From IMG/VR virus record IMGVR_UViG_3300035390_000028, positions 1-47,886 of that record: DNA of 47,886 nt; one strand, written 5' to 3'. Source of the stretch: a virus. Of this stretch, positions 1 through 8,591 are shown piece by piece. The position numbers and the translations under genes were made by a program. The notes below the pieces were generated by a model. It worked only from the letters and a program-made list of their open reading frames with translations. It did no database searches and was not told the origin of the DNA. Numbering within the stretch: position 1 is the stretch's first letter; each line of letters begins with the position of its first letter.

Positions 1-246
1 CTTTCCTCACGTTTTTATTCCTTTTCTACACCAATGTAGATACCCGCCATAGAACATCAGATTTGGACTTAACATAATCTTTATTCCTATTTCTTTTCAC
101 ATCTTGTAGAATCGACTTTTCAATCTTTGAAACAAGTATTTTTATTTTAATAAATTAAATTGTTTTATAGTAAGTATTTATTATTTATATTTTTTTTCTG
201 TGTAATGTTTTTGTAACATATTATACATTTACAAATTCTTTTCAAT
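1..246. other. Left-edge non-coding DNA upstream of integrase
   Basis: I see no gene or tRNA here. The stretch is AT-rich, and TATTATACA near 219-227 could serve as a -10 box for the integrase. The left attachment site should be near here or outside the window, but I found no direct repeat shared with the DNA after 33,170. Confidence 0.4.
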
Positions 247-279
247 ATGATACATTACAAATTATTGAGGTTTAAACTG

Positions 280-2103
280 ATGATTAAATATAAAATATTA
301 AAGAGAGAGAACAAATCTACTGGTTGGATTTCCAAAACTTATTATGTTAGATTTTATGACAATGGAAAATTGTCTTATATCAATACTGAACAAACAAACA
401 AGAAAGAAGCAGACATTAAAGCTAGAGAGATAATTTCTAAGATACCAATTAAAGTAAAAGTTGCTGAAGCTTCAATTAGACACTTATCCTTGAAACAATA
501 TTTAATCAATAACAATTGGTTTAGTAACACTAAGAATCCACTCTATAATGATTTTAAATCTGGTCTTTCTCAACACTCTTTTCAACTTAGAGCGTCATCT
601 TTAAAAATAAGATATTTAAATAAAATATTTATGGAACTAAATGATTCTCTTGGAGAAGTTTTATATTTTAATATATCCAAAGATGATATAAGAAAGTTCA
701 AAGAACGACTTCTAACTTATGAAATGACTAATAATATTAGAAATACAATTATCTATTCACTATCTTCTGTTTATTCTTATCTAATTAAGAATGATAAATA
801 TATCAAGTTCAATCCTTTTACAAGTTCACAAATTGAGATGTTTAATGTTACAGATAAGTTAAAATATGTATTTTCACCTTATCAAGTTTATTATCTCTTT
901 AACTTAAACCTCTTAGAAAAGATTGAACCTGTAAACACAACTCAAAAGAAATGGGATAACTTTTTAGAGTCAGATTATTTTAAAGCTTTTAAGTTTGCAG
1001 CTTATACAGGAATGAGAAAAAGTGAGATTACAGCTCTAACGGTTGGGCAAATTGAAGACCGTATAGTTCATATTAATAGAGCTTTTAAAGATACTGCTGG
1101 TAAAATTATTGGTCTTCCAAAAAATGGAAAAGCTAGAGATATTGTTCTTTGTGATGAAATTTATGAAATGATTATAGACAATATTGAAGGTAAAAGTTCT
1201 TCAGATTTCGTTTTTAAAAACAGAAAAGGTCTTTCAATACATGGTAACTATTCAGCTTCTTGGACAAGATTTAAAGACGAAATATTAGAAGCTTTTGATA
1301 TTAAAATTAATACTAAGGAATATAAGGTTTCTCCTCATGGTTTAAGGAAAAGCCTTAATACAAATCTATTGATATATTCTGGAGCTGAACTTAAAGAAAG
1401 TTTTATACGTTTATTTTGTGGTTGGAGTGAAGCTACAAATACTTTAACAGCAGTTCAAGAAGGACATTATACTGGTTATGGAGTTAACGAATTAACAAAG
1501 GTAGCAAACTCTATTCAAAAAATTTATGTAACTGATGTAATTAATGAAGTTAAACTTCAAAAAAAAGCTAACAAAACACCAACTTGGAAACCCTCTAAGG
1601 AAGAAGTTGAAAAAGCAAATTTTATGGTAGCTGTAGAAAAGATTTATGGTAAAAGTTTAATTAAATTAGTCTCAAAAGATTTACCAGAAAATCCTTCTTA
1701 CTATAACAAAAATAATTCTCCAGAGACTATAGCTAAGATAGATATTTTAGAGAACCAGTTAAGAACAAATCTAAGAAGAGTTAATGAAATTGTGTTTCAA
1801 GAACTATTAATTCTATCTAAGAATGCTCTTGTTAATATTATGGCAATAAAAAATCTCACTGGTAAACCAAGTGAGTACAAAGATTTTTATGATAACTGTG
1901 ATTACTTATCAAATAAGACTGAAAGAGCTGAAGGAGAATTGTATTTAAAAGAAGAGTATGAAGGAGTTCTCCTTAATCATATTCTTGAAAATGAAATTAC
2001 TGAAACTAAAATTCAAGAATTATCTAAATATCTTTTTCATAGTTATACTGATGTTGAATATGTTGCAAATTTATTAGACCATTCAAGCCTATTAAATATT
2101 TAG
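280..2103 (+). CDS. int: Tyrosine-recombinase integrase with long C-terminal extension
   Basis: Probable site-specific recombinase that integrates and excises the prophage. The catalytic set is visible, numbered from the ATG at 280: Arg246 in TGMRKSE, His353 and Arg356 in PHGLRK, Trp382 in the H/W position of CGWSEA, and Tyr397 in GHYTGYG as likely nucleophile. I prefer the ATG at 280 over 247 because a GAGG ribosome site lies about 9 bases before it. The protein is about 607 residues; common phage integrases are 350-450. The excess is roughly 200 residues after the catalytic tyrosine, rich in Lys and Glu and without a domain I recognise. Its place at the prophage edge fits. Confidence 0.88.
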   Translation: MIKYKILKRENKSTGWISKTYYVRFYDNGKLSYINTEQTNKKEADIKAREIISKIPIKVKVAEASIRHLSLKQYLINNNWFSNTKNPLYNDFKSGLSQHSFQLRASSLKIRYLNKIFMELNDSLGEVLYFNISKDDIRKFKERLLTYEMTNNIRNTIIYSLSSVYSYLIKNDKYIKFNPFTSSQIEMFNVTDKLKYVFSPYQVYYLFNLNLLEKIEPVNTTQKKWDNFLESDYFKAFKFAAYTGMRKSEITALTVGQIEDRIVHINRAFKDTAGKIIGLPKNGKARDIVLCDEIYEMIIDNIEGKSSSDFVFKNRKGLSIHGNYSASWTRFKDEILEAFDIKINTKEYKVSPHGLRKSLNTNLLIYSGAELKESFIRLFCGWSEATNTLTAVQEGHYTGYGVNELTKVANSIQKIYVTDVINEVKLQKKANKTPTWKPSKEEVEKANFMVAVEKIYGKSLIKLVSKDLPENPSYYNKNNSPETIAKIDILENQLRTNLRRVNEIVFQELLILSKNALVNIMAIKNLTGKPSEYKDFYDNCDYLSNKTERAEGELYLKEEYEGVLLNHILENEITETKIQELSKYLFHSYTDVEYVANLLDHSSLLNI

Positions 2104-2170
2104 ACTTACATTGTAAATTGAATTTGTTAGTGTTATTATAAAAATTAATAACATAATTAGGAGTTTTTAT

Positions 2171-3001
2171 ATGGCATTTAGTTTTTTTTCAGATAATAAT
2201 TTATTAAATTTTCTTGTTTTTCTTAATACAAGAATCAATAATGATAAAACTGACTTTACAATCCACAGTCGCCACAGAGAGATTTGGGAAAATAAATATG
2301 GAATTAAATTCCAAGGCAGTATTAATATTTACTTGGATTTTTTAACTAAAAAAGAAATACTTAAATATATTTTGATTCGTCCAAAATTAAGTGAAAAAAA
2401 TATTTTTATTGGGTGTAATGGAACAATTGATATTGATAGATATCGAAGTTTTTTTATGGATATAATTAGCAAATCTGAATATGAATGGAAAAGGATTTCA
2501 AACAAATTAATTGAGACAGAAGGGGAATTTCAACAAGCGAAAGAAAAATTAGTTAGTTGTAAGTATAAATTAACCGAGGCTGAAGAATGCATAAAAAAAG
2601 CTGAATATGAAAGAAAAAAAGCACAAGAAGAAAAAGAAGAAGTACTTGGTTTTAGTCCAGAAAAAAATGGCAAGCAAATAAAAAAGACAAAGGAACATGT
2701 CCAAGATTTTTTGGAAATTGCAAAAGAAGATAGATGTTTAAGTGGATATGTAGACCAGTTAACTGAATTAACTAAAAACATAGATTCTATAGAAATAATT
2801 AATGATAATTATATTCATGTATATAATAATATTATAAAACCAATGAAAGATGAAACTGATAAAAGTATTAAAGAAATTAAATCCCATAGTAATAAAGAAA
2901 CAGACAAAAGTATAAAAGAAATTAAAGCTCAAAGTAGAATAGGTACAATTATTACAGTTGGAGTAGCAATCATATCTATTGTGATAACAGTTATTATTTA
3001 G
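2171..3001 (+). CDS. Tail-anchored coiled-coil protein next to integrase, function unknown
   Basis: A 276-residue protein I do not recognise. Residues 1-100 are globular. About 100-160 is a Glu/Lys-rich coiled coil. Near 225-250 the segment DKSIKEIK occurs twice. The last ~20 residues are purely hydrophobic, so this looks like a tail-anchored membrane protein with its bulk in the cytoplasm. A TAGGAG ribosome site precedes the ATG. It sits directly behind the integrase, where prophages often carry lysogeny-expressed accessory genes such as superinfection exclusion; that role is inferred from position only. Confidence 0.6.
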   Translation: MAFSFFSDNNLLNFLVFLNTRINNDKTDFTIHSRHREIWENKYGIKFQGSINIYLDFLTKKEILKYILIRPKLSEKNIFIGCNGTIDIDRYRSFFMDIISKSEYEWKRISNKLIETEGEFQQAKEKLVSCKYKLTEAEECIKKAEYERKKAQEEKEEVLGFSPEKNGKQIKKTKEHVQDFLEIAKEDRCLSGYVDQLTELTKNIDSIEIINDNYIHVYNNIIKPMKDETDKSIKEIKSHSNKETDKSIKEIKAQSRIGTIITVGVAIISIVITVII

Positions 3002-3175
3002 AATTAGCATTTTGTATATAAATAAAAAAGACTACCATTTCTTGTAAATGAAGTTAATAATAATAGAATACAAAAACTCAATAATGACATTTTCACTAGA
3101 TATGTTAATACAGAGTTTGCTAGGAATTTAGTTGATATTCCTACTAAAAATTAGGATATAAGAATAAGAATTAAA

Positions 3176-3212
3176 AAAAAAGACCAATCTTTAATTAAAG
3201 ATTGGTCTTTTT
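3176..3212 (+). terminator. Intrinsic terminator
   Basis: A perfect hairpin (AAAAAGACCAATCTTTA paired with its complement) has runs of A before and T after, so it can terminate on both strands. In the DNA from 3002 to 3175 I see only a short open reading remnant of about 36 codons ending near 3155, with no clear start. Confidence 0.75.
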
Positions 3213-3463
3213 CATGAATTTAATTTAATAACTATCATATATAGAAACACATAAGTAAGGAAATATAACTTATATAGAAGTTATATGGGTTTAAGGGTTG
3301 TTTTACATCATTGTACTACACTGCACTACATATAGCGTAGTTTGTTTTTGAAAACCTACCACTTGCACTATATCTTTTTTATTGGTATACTGAAAAAAAT
3401 TAGAGGAATTAATACATTTTATAAAAACAAGTATTAAGAAAGTTCTATTTAAGGAGTTAAAGT

Positions 3464-3532
3464 ATGGACAAGTTTATTACAAAGGAGCTACAGAAAAGAA
3501 GGAAGTTCCACAAATTTAAATTGTTGCAATAA
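3464..3532 (+). CDS. Possible 22-residue basic peptide
   Basis: ATG with a well-placed AAGGAG ribosome site about 7 bases upstream opens a 22-codon frame rich in Lys and Arg. There is no recognisable family. The ribosome site is the main support; it could also be a leader peptide for the ORF at 3597. Confidence 0.3.
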   Translation: MDKFITKELQKRRKFHKFKLLQ

Positions 3533-3596
3533 CCTTTTGCTCGAGTTGTTCGAGGAAATAACTTGAGTTGTTAATATTGCAAAGAAAAGGATAAAA

Positions 3597-3737
3597 ATGT
3601 TAAAAAATAACATTAAAAATCTGTTAGTAGTTGTTAGGATTAGTATGTACTTATCCTTAATCGTCTTACCTAAACAAGACCCAGTTATGATAAAAGAACT
3701 ATCTATTGGCGTAGATATTTTATTATTAATACTGTAA
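3597..3737 (+). CDS. Possible 46-residue hydrophobic peptide
   Basis: An ATG preceded by AAAAGGATAAAA opens 46 codons encoding two hydrophobic stretches (LLVVVRISMYLSLIVL and the C-terminus) joined by a short polar turn. This suggests a tiny membrane protein. It lies 65 bases after the possible 22-residue peptide and about 40 bases before a terminator hairpin, so the two could be one short transcript. Function is unknown. Confidence 0.35.
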   Translation: MLKNNIKNLLVVVRISMYLSLIVLPKQDPVMIKELSIGVDILLLIL

Positions 3738-3773
3738 TTGCAAAGGCAACGTAAAAAAGTAATTTATTACTTT

Positions 3774-3811
3774 CTCCGTTTAGCTTTTACTAGAAAGCTG
3801 ATGGAGTTTTT
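3774..3811 (+). terminator. Intrinsic terminator
   Basis: The CTCC...TAGCTTT / AAAGCT...GGAG stem is followed by TTTTT. It closes the short unit carrying the two tiny ORFs. Confidence 0.6.
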
Positions 3812-3918
3812 ATCTATTAATATGGTTAACATTATAGCATTAATATTGCAATGTCAAGTAAAACTTGACATTTTGTCAATACAAAAAATAGTCTTCTTCT
3901 CATGAATCAGAAAAATTT

Positions 3919-4809
3919 TTAAACTGAATAATATTCAAATTTAAAGCCAACAGTACTTTTGATTGAACCTTTTAGAGCTTTTGCTATTCTATATCTATCA
4001 CATTTTAATTCAGTTGAAGCTTCAGAAACAGTATTAAATTCTTTTAATAGTTTACCAGTTTTATTACTAAAAGCTCTTATAACAACTTTAAATTCTTTCT
4101 TATTGTTTCTCTTGTATTCAAGTTCTTTTTCTTCAAACTCATTTTGAAGGTTGGAAGGAACTACATATAAGAATACATTTCCTTTTGCACTTTTCTTTGT
4201 TTGTTTCAATACAGCAGAAACTTGTGAATTTGTAAGACCAAGTTCTCTTGCAGCTTGTGAAGCATTTTTATATTCTCCAATAACTTTGTAGGTGATTTTA
4301 TCATATGCTCTAATAGGAAGAACTTTCTTAGAAGAATTAACTTCTCCTTCAGTTTCCTTTAAAGCTTTTTCTAAATATTCTTTTTCAACCTCAATAGATA
4401 ATCTTTTTTCGGATGAAGTAAAATCTAAACTTAAACATTCTACATTATCAAGTTTTTCAATTCCATCACTCTTTCTTCTGAAAGCTCTATCTCTTGCTTC
4501 CTTTAGAATAGTTAATGTTGTTATTTTTACAAAGCCTTCTATGTTCTCATAAGAATAGAATCTATTACATTTAACTATCTTATCATTTTTATCAAAAGTT
4601 TCTCCACAAATTTTAGACCAGATAATAAGATTTACTTTGCTTTTAATATCATCTTTTTCTTCATACTTTCCATTAGCATAAATTTCATCATGTGCTTTAA
4701 TAACAGAACTCTCCGTTTTATCTACCAAGTAATAAAAAGTTGTATAGCTTTTTTCCTTTAATGCTTTTTTTAATTTATCATTCATTGTAATTGTAGTATT
4801 TGTTTTCAT
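3919..4809 (-). CDS. NUMOD1-type modular DNA-binding protein
   Basis: About 296 residues, starting at the ATG at 4809 because GGAGAG lies just before it; the ATG 12 bases upstream overlaps that ribosome site. The C-terminal half holds two tandem modules, each a short beta segment then a helix-turn-helix (NASQAARELGLTNSQVSAVL and VSEASTELKCDRYRIAKALK). They resemble the NUMOD1 modules that homing endonucleases use to contact DNA. The N-terminal half has no nuclease motif. Its segment ending in KEARDRAFRRKSDG is faintly like a sigma region-2 helix, which is a guess. It is transcribed against its neighbours, as regulators often are. Confidence 0.55.
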   Translation of the reverse strand: MKTNTTITMNDKLKKALKEKSYTTFYYLVDKTESSVIKAHDEIYANGKYEEKDDIKSKVNLIIWSKICGETFDKNDKIVKCNRFYSYENIEGFVKITTLTILKEARDRAFRRKSDGIEKLDNVECLSLDFTSSEKRLSIEVEKEYLEKALKETEGEVNSSKKVLPIRAYDKITYKVIGEYKNASQAARELGLTNSQVSAVLKQTKKSAKGNVFLYVVPSNLQNEFEEKELEYKRNNKKEFKVVIRAFSNKTGKLLKEFNTVSEASTELKCDRYRIAKALKGSIKSTVGFKFEYYSV

Positions 4810-5032
4810 TTTTCTCTCCATATGTACTTATCTTTGCAAGCAAACAGAAATAAGTTCATTTTTTTATTTTCTATAATCTATTTAAGACTTGAGAAAATGA
4901 AATTTGAAAAAATAAATGAAAAAGGTTTTTAGAATGTGCATCGTTTAACTCATACCATAGCATTATAGGTATAGAGAAAAGGAAAAGTAGTGTTTAATTT
5001 TTCTCTTGTAAATTTCCTCCAAATTTAGAATG

Positions 5033-5067
5033 GCTCAAAGATTGTAATGATTTTTGAGCTTTTTTTT
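5033..5067 (+). terminator. Intrinsic terminator
   Basis: GCTCAAA pairs with TTTGAGC across a 13-base loop and is followed by eight or more T. There is no coding gene upstream on this strand, so it may end a short non-coding transcript starting around 4870-4990. Confidence 0.65.
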
Positions 5068-5224
5068 ATTTAAATAAAAATTTGCAAAAAATGTATCCGA
5101 ATTAGCACAAAAATTTGCATTAATGAATGTAGTGAAATGAAGAATTGAATGAACTTAAAGTCATTACAAAATGTTATTAAGAACAATAAGAACAATAAGA
5201 ACAATTAAGAGTCTTCTCTTAACA

Positions 5225-5660
5225 GCGAAGCGAAACTCACGAGTGAAACGAGTGATTTTGTTCTAGAAATTCTTTTGAGTGAAACGAAAAAGATTTCGTA
5301 AGGAACAAAATATAATTGAATTTATTAAATAAATGATTCTCATTAAATTGTTTTATCTTATTAAAGTATTTTATATTATAGATAATTACTTTGAATTGAA
5401 TTATTAAATATTCGATTTTAAGGAATTAATTAATTGTCCTTTTTCTCTAATATTTTTAAGCTATAACTATGTCTAAATTTTATTTAAACCATTACTGTAA
5501 GAAATTCCATTAAAGAACCAAGTTGAAATATTGGTATTCATTCGTTCGCTTCGCTCACTCTTTGTCGAATACGAATAACTCGCTTCGCTCACTATTCTAT
5601 TCTTCCAAATAAGATTGAGTACAATCTTAGGTTTCCTTCGGAAAGAATTAAGAGAATCAA
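5225..5660. repeat. Dispersed inverted motifs of the GCGAAGCGA type
   Basis: Around 5225-5300 the plus strand carries AGCGAAGCGAAACTC, GAGTGAAACGAGTG and GAGTGAAACGAAAAAG. Around 5541-5592 it carries the complement family: TTCGCTTCGCTCACTC and ACTCGCTTCGCTCACT. The two clusters are in opposite orientation about 300 bases apart with AT-rich DNA between. The GC content stands out from the surroundings. Confidence 0.5.
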
Positions 5661-5798
5661 TTCCACAAACTAAAACAATCTTCAAAAACCTCTTTAAACT
5701 TCTTCAATTTCTAAAAGGTAAACTTATTCGACTTCAAAAAGAAAACGTTCTGAACAGCTTCTATTAGCCATTTTCAAAGCTTTTTTACAAACTTTCAA

Positions 5799-5823
5799 CT
5801 CCATTTTCTTGGAGCTTTTTTTA
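5799..5823 (+). terminator. Intrinsic terminator
   Basis: CTCCA...TGGAG hairpin followed by about seven T. It isolates the next transcription unit, which starts near the promoter-like motif at 5887. Confidence 0.6.
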
Positions 5824-5886
5824 TCTTAAAACTCATTATTAAAGTTTTCCATCTACAACAAAGTTAAGTCTTATATAGATAGTAAA

Positions 5887-5906
5887 ACACTTGTTAGTAG
5901 AGAAAA
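5887..5906 (+). promoter_or_regulatory. Phage promoter-like motif, early copy
   Basis: ACACTTGTTAGTAGAGAAAA shares the ACACTTGTTA core with six other copies. It lies 64 bases after a terminator and about 195 bases before the GIY-YIG gene, farther from its gene than the other copies. It is less certain as a member of the set. Confidence 0.4.
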
Positions 5907-6101
5907 AAACAAACATTACAACTCAGAAAAGTTTTTTCTGTTTTTGTTCAAAAATCGTTCGTTTCATCAAAAAAAAAGCAAGTTAATTATAGTAAGCAAA
6001 GAGAAGGAAAGATTTATTTATTCCTCCTTTTTAACAAAGTTAATAGACTTTCTTCTTCTTCTTACTTCTTAAAAAGCAATTAAAAAGGATGGAAAAATAT
6101 A

Positions 6102-6731
6102 ATGGAACAAACAATAGAAAACAATCACAAGGTTTATCAAATTACTAACAATACAAATGGAAAAGTTTACATAGGTATAACAAAGAAAAATCCAGAACAA
6201 AGATGGAACAATGGAAAAGGATATTTTTACAACAAACATTTCTATAATTCAATAACTAAATTTGGTTGGGATAATTTTAAGAAGGAAGTTCTAAAAGAAA
6301 ACTTATCAGAAGAACAAGCAAAATTATATGAATCATTTCTAATTTCAACTCAAGATTCTACAAACCCAAAGAACGGATACAACAGAGCAACTTATTCAAG
6401 TTCAACAGGAGTTACAACTAATAGATTCAGAGTTCTTCCAGATGAAATTAAAAAGAAAATTTCAATTAATAGAACAGGAAAAACTCTATCACCTAAAAGG
6501 TATAAGAGATTAGTTAAAACTCACAAACAAATCAAAAGTTGTAGAGAAATTCAAAAGTTTAATAAGAACGGAATCCTATTAGACACTTACTGTTCAGTAA
6601 GCGAAGCAGCAAGAGCAAACTCATTAACAAAACAGAATGTATCTCAGGCAGCTCTTGGAAAACAATTCTCTGCTGGTGGATTTTTATTCAAGTTCGCAGA
6701 CTTAGAACTAAGTGAAAGGAACTACAAATAA
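6102..6731 (+). CDS. GIY-YIG homing endonuclease with NUMOD1 module
   Basis: A 209-residue probable site-specific DNA endonuclease. Residues 10-90 carry the GIY-YIG core (VYQITNNTNGKVYIGIT, then Arg33 in EQRWNN, and Glu near 75 in LYESFLIS). A basic linker follows. Residues 155-205 form a NUMOD1 helix-turn-helix (SVSEAARANSLTKQNVSQAA) related to those in the minus-strand gene at 3919-4809. Such enzymes are selfish homing elements. It is the first gene of a plus-strand operon and is preceded by GGATGG-type purine-rich sequence. Confidence 0.8.
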   Translation: MEQTIENNHKVYQITNNTNGKVYIGITKKNPEQRWNNGKGYFYNKHFYNSITKFGWDNFKKEVLKENLSEEQAKLYESFLISTQDSTNPKNGYNRATYSSSTGVTTNRFRVLPDEIKKKISINRTGKTLSPKRYKRLVKTHKQIKSCREIQKFNKNGILLDTYCSVSEAARANSLTKQNVSQAALGKQFSAGGFLFKFADLELSERNYK

Positions 6732-6732
6732 G

Positions 6733-6888
6733 ATGATTAATACAACTGAATCACAAAGACAATTAAACAAACTTGGAATGGAATTGGAAGCTGAGAAAAT
6801 AAAATCTCAGCCACCAATAAAAGCAGAACCTTTTACAGAAGAAGGTTATTACAAAGATATATTAGAGAGTTTTAATAGAAATATATAA
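6733..6888 (+). CDS. 51-residue acidic hypothetical protein
   Basis: The ATG lies 2 bases after the GIY-YIG stop, with AAGGA about 11 bases upstream inside that gene's end. The 51 residues are polar and have no family I know. Tight spacing on both sides supports translation as part of the operon. Confidence 0.5.
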   Translation: MINTTESQRQLNKLGMELEAEKIKSQPPIKAEPFTEEGYYKDILESFNRNI

Positions 6889-6901
6889 GGAGAAATAAAA
6901 T

Positions 6902-7099
6902 ATGACAAAAAGAAGAGAAAGAGCAATAACAGAAATTTTAGAAGAAACTAATCTTGCAAAAGATGGGAAAATACAAAGTGAAGAATACAATTCACTAACT
7001 GAAAAAGAAATGAGAAAAATTACTAATGTAGCAATTAATATAGTAATTTTTACACCCATAATTATTATTGGTTTAATGGCTTTAATAATAATTCTTTAA
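6902..7099 (+). CDS. 65-residue small membrane protein
   Basis: AAGGAGAAATAAAAT precedes the ATG. Residues 1-42 are highly charged and probably helical. Residues 43-65 are a single hydrophobic segment rich in Ile. Topology is probably a cytoplasmic N-terminus with one C-terminal anchor. Function is unknown; it lies 13 bases after one small gene and 12 bases before the next. Confidence 0.6.
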   Translation: MTKRRERAITEILEETNLAKDGKIQSEEYNSLTEKEMRKITNVAINIVIFTPIIIIGLMALIIIL

Positions 7100-7111
7100 G
7101 GAAGGAACAAC

Positions 7112-7708
7112 ATTAAGATAAAACGATTACAAGAAGAATACTTAAAGACAAGAGATGAAAAAATACTTTCTGAATTATATACAAACTTAATGAACTTAGG
7201 AAAGTATTCTATTAAGAAAAATGGTTATGGAGAGTTAGAAGATTTAGAAGATATTGTTAGTAGTTATATTATGAGATTAATGTCAGAAGAAAATCCAACA
7301 CTAATTAAATATCCTTCTGGTTATTTAAAACAAGCATTGTATTACTCACAGAAACCGAAGAAGAAATATACAAAATTACTATCTGATGAAGAATATTTAA
7401 ACCCAAAAGGGTTGGTATTCAAGCCAGTAAATTCTATTAAGTATTCAATAGAGGATAAAGTCTTAGATAGAGTTGAAACAGAAAATACTTTTGAATGTAT
7501 CTATCAAATCATAGATAATTACATTACAGACAATGAACTTGATGAAGAAGAGGAAGAACAATTAGTTGGTTACATTATAGATTGCTTAGAGTGTGGTAAA
7601 TATTACAAGAAGTATTTATACAAGATTAATAAAAGGAAAACCAAAGATTGTTTCTGTGAATGCTTTGAGTTAATGGAAGACATTTTAAGAGAGGAGGTAG
7701 AATATTAA
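7112..7708 (+). CDS. Sigma-factor-like phage protein, probable ATT start
   Basis: The frame is open far upstream of its first ATG (7190). A strong AAGGAAGGA ribosome site at 7098-7106 sits 5 bases before an ATT codon at 7112, with no ATG, GTG or TTG nearby, so I place the start there (198 residues). The segment from EEYLKTRDEKILSELY to LEDLEDIVSSYIMRLM, then YPSGYLKQALYY, has the spacing of sigma-70 region 2. The C-terminal half is very acidic then Cys/Lys-rich. If it is a sigma-like regulator it could read the ACACTTGTTA sites; that is inference and homology is weak. Confidence 0.5.
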   Translation: MKIKRLQEEYLKTRDEKILSELYTNLMNLGKYSIKKNGYGELEDLEDIVSSYIMRLMSEENPTLIKYPSGYLKQALYYSQKPKKKYTKLLSDEEYLNPKGLVFKPVNSIKYSIEDKVLDRVETENTFECIYQIIDNYITDNELDEEEEEQLVGYIIDCLECGKYYKKYLYKINKRKTKDCFCECFELMEDILREEVEY

Positions 7709-7784
7709 AAGTAAAAACGTTAATACGGATGTTCACTTAGAAACTCTAATAGATAAACTAAAAGATAGAACAAAAGGTAAGTAA
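7704..7784 (+). CDS. Possible 26-residue peptide with ATT start
   Basis: GAGGAGGT, the strongest ribosome site in this operon, lies 5 bases before an ATT that overlaps the previous stop codon. The frame then runs 26 codons to TAA, directly before a terminator. There is no other use for that ribosome site in view. Confidence 0.35.
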   Translation: MKSKNVNTDVHLETLIDKLKDRTKGK

Positions 7785-7790
7785 AAAGTT

Positions 7791-7817
7791 AGCACATCCA
7801 AGAGGGTGTGCTTTTTG
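7791..7817 (+). terminator. Intrinsic terminator between convergent operons
   Basis: AGCACATCC AAGA GGGTGTGCT then TTTTT ends the plus-strand operon. The same stem could help end the minus-strand cassette that converges on it from 7837. Confidence 0.75.
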
Positions 7818-7836
7818 TTGGTTATTTTTTTAATCT

Positions 7837-8550
7837 TCAAAGAGTTAATTTCTCTAAATTATTAGCTATTCTATGTAATTCAAATATTTTAGAATTTTCA
7901 AGTATTATATCTTGAGAAATATTTTCAATATTACTTATAGCCATTGTAAACGTTTCAGGTTTTCTTTTTTCATCAGAATAAGTGATAGTAATTATAATTG
8001 GAATAGAAGAAATTTTTAAACATGAATCTAACAAACCAATAATAAAAAGAGGGTCTTGTTTATTTGTAATATAAAAATTTTTATATGTTCCTAATTTTCG
8101 AAATATATTAGCACTTTTTTCTTCCGATTCTCCAAGTTTGCTTAACGAATTTAACCATTCTTCATCAAAAGTTATTTTTATATTTTTAGCAACAATATCT
8201 GAAGCATTATTAAATTTTAATAAAACAATAGAACCATTACCATCTTTAACAACATCAATATAAGGTATAACTTTTGGTTGGTTTCTTATTTTATATTCTT
8301 TGTTAAATTTTTTAAATTGGGAATAAGTAAAAAAGAATAAAAAACAGCCTCCAACTGAAGTAAAAAATGGAATAAGTCCAGATACATAACTTCCGTATTT
8401 TATTATGATTGGATATTTTAGAACCACCTTTTCAAGATTAATTCTAATAATTATTATTAATAACAAAATTGCTACTGCTATAATAATCCATGTAACAAAT
8501 AATATAATCTTCTTCATAATGGGTTTCATTTTAATAATAATATTTTTCAT
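7837..8550 (-). CDS. Two-TM membrane protein paired with AbiTii-like gene
   Basis: A 237-residue protein. Two hydrophobic segments lie near residues 12-32 and 50-70, followed by a cytoplasmic-type domain with PKVIPYIDVVKDG and a beta-rich core (VAKNIKITFDEEW). That arrangement is seen in many uncharacterised membrane proteins of defence and stress islands. TAGGAA precedes the ATG. It is the last gene of a four-gene minus-strand unit, 41 bases after the AbiTii-like gene, so the two probably act together. Possible role: membrane effector of an abortive-infection module. No direct evidence. Confidence 0.5.
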   Translation of the reverse strand: MKNIIIKMKPIMKKIILFVTWIIIAVAILLLIIIIRINLEKVVLKYPIIIKYGSYVSGLIPFFTSVGGCFLFFFTYSQFKKFNKEYKIRNQPKVIPYIDVVKDGNGSIVLLKFNNASDIVAKNIKITFDEEWLNSLSKLGESEEKSANIFRKLGTYKNFYITNKQDPLFIIGLLDSCLKISSIPIIITITYSDEKRKPETFTMAISNIENISQDIILENSKIFELHRIANNLEKLTL

Positions 8551-8591
8551 TTTTGCTTTCCTAAATTTTATAAGTTAAATTTACAACTCAC

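Larger units (their letters stand above)
4822..6101. other. 1.3-kb gene-free region
   Basis: I see no convincing gene on either strand. It contains two intrinsic terminators (5033-5067, 5799-5823), a block of CGAAGCGAG-like inverted motifs, very AT-rich spacer DNA, and the first ACACTTGTTA promoter-like motif. Candidates for what it does are a phage replication origin or small regulatory RNAs; the sequence alone does not decide. Confidence 0.5.

Noticed and set aside
1-120. tRNA gene as attachment site at the left edge
   Set aside because: No cloverleaf or T-loop sequence could be found.
3045-3155. 36-codon remnant frame
   Set aside because: No start codon or ribosome site; too short to call a pseudogene of anything known.
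5473-5685. 70-codon minus-strand frame
   Set aside because: Runs through the repeat motifs, lacks a ribosome site, and has no protein-like pattern.
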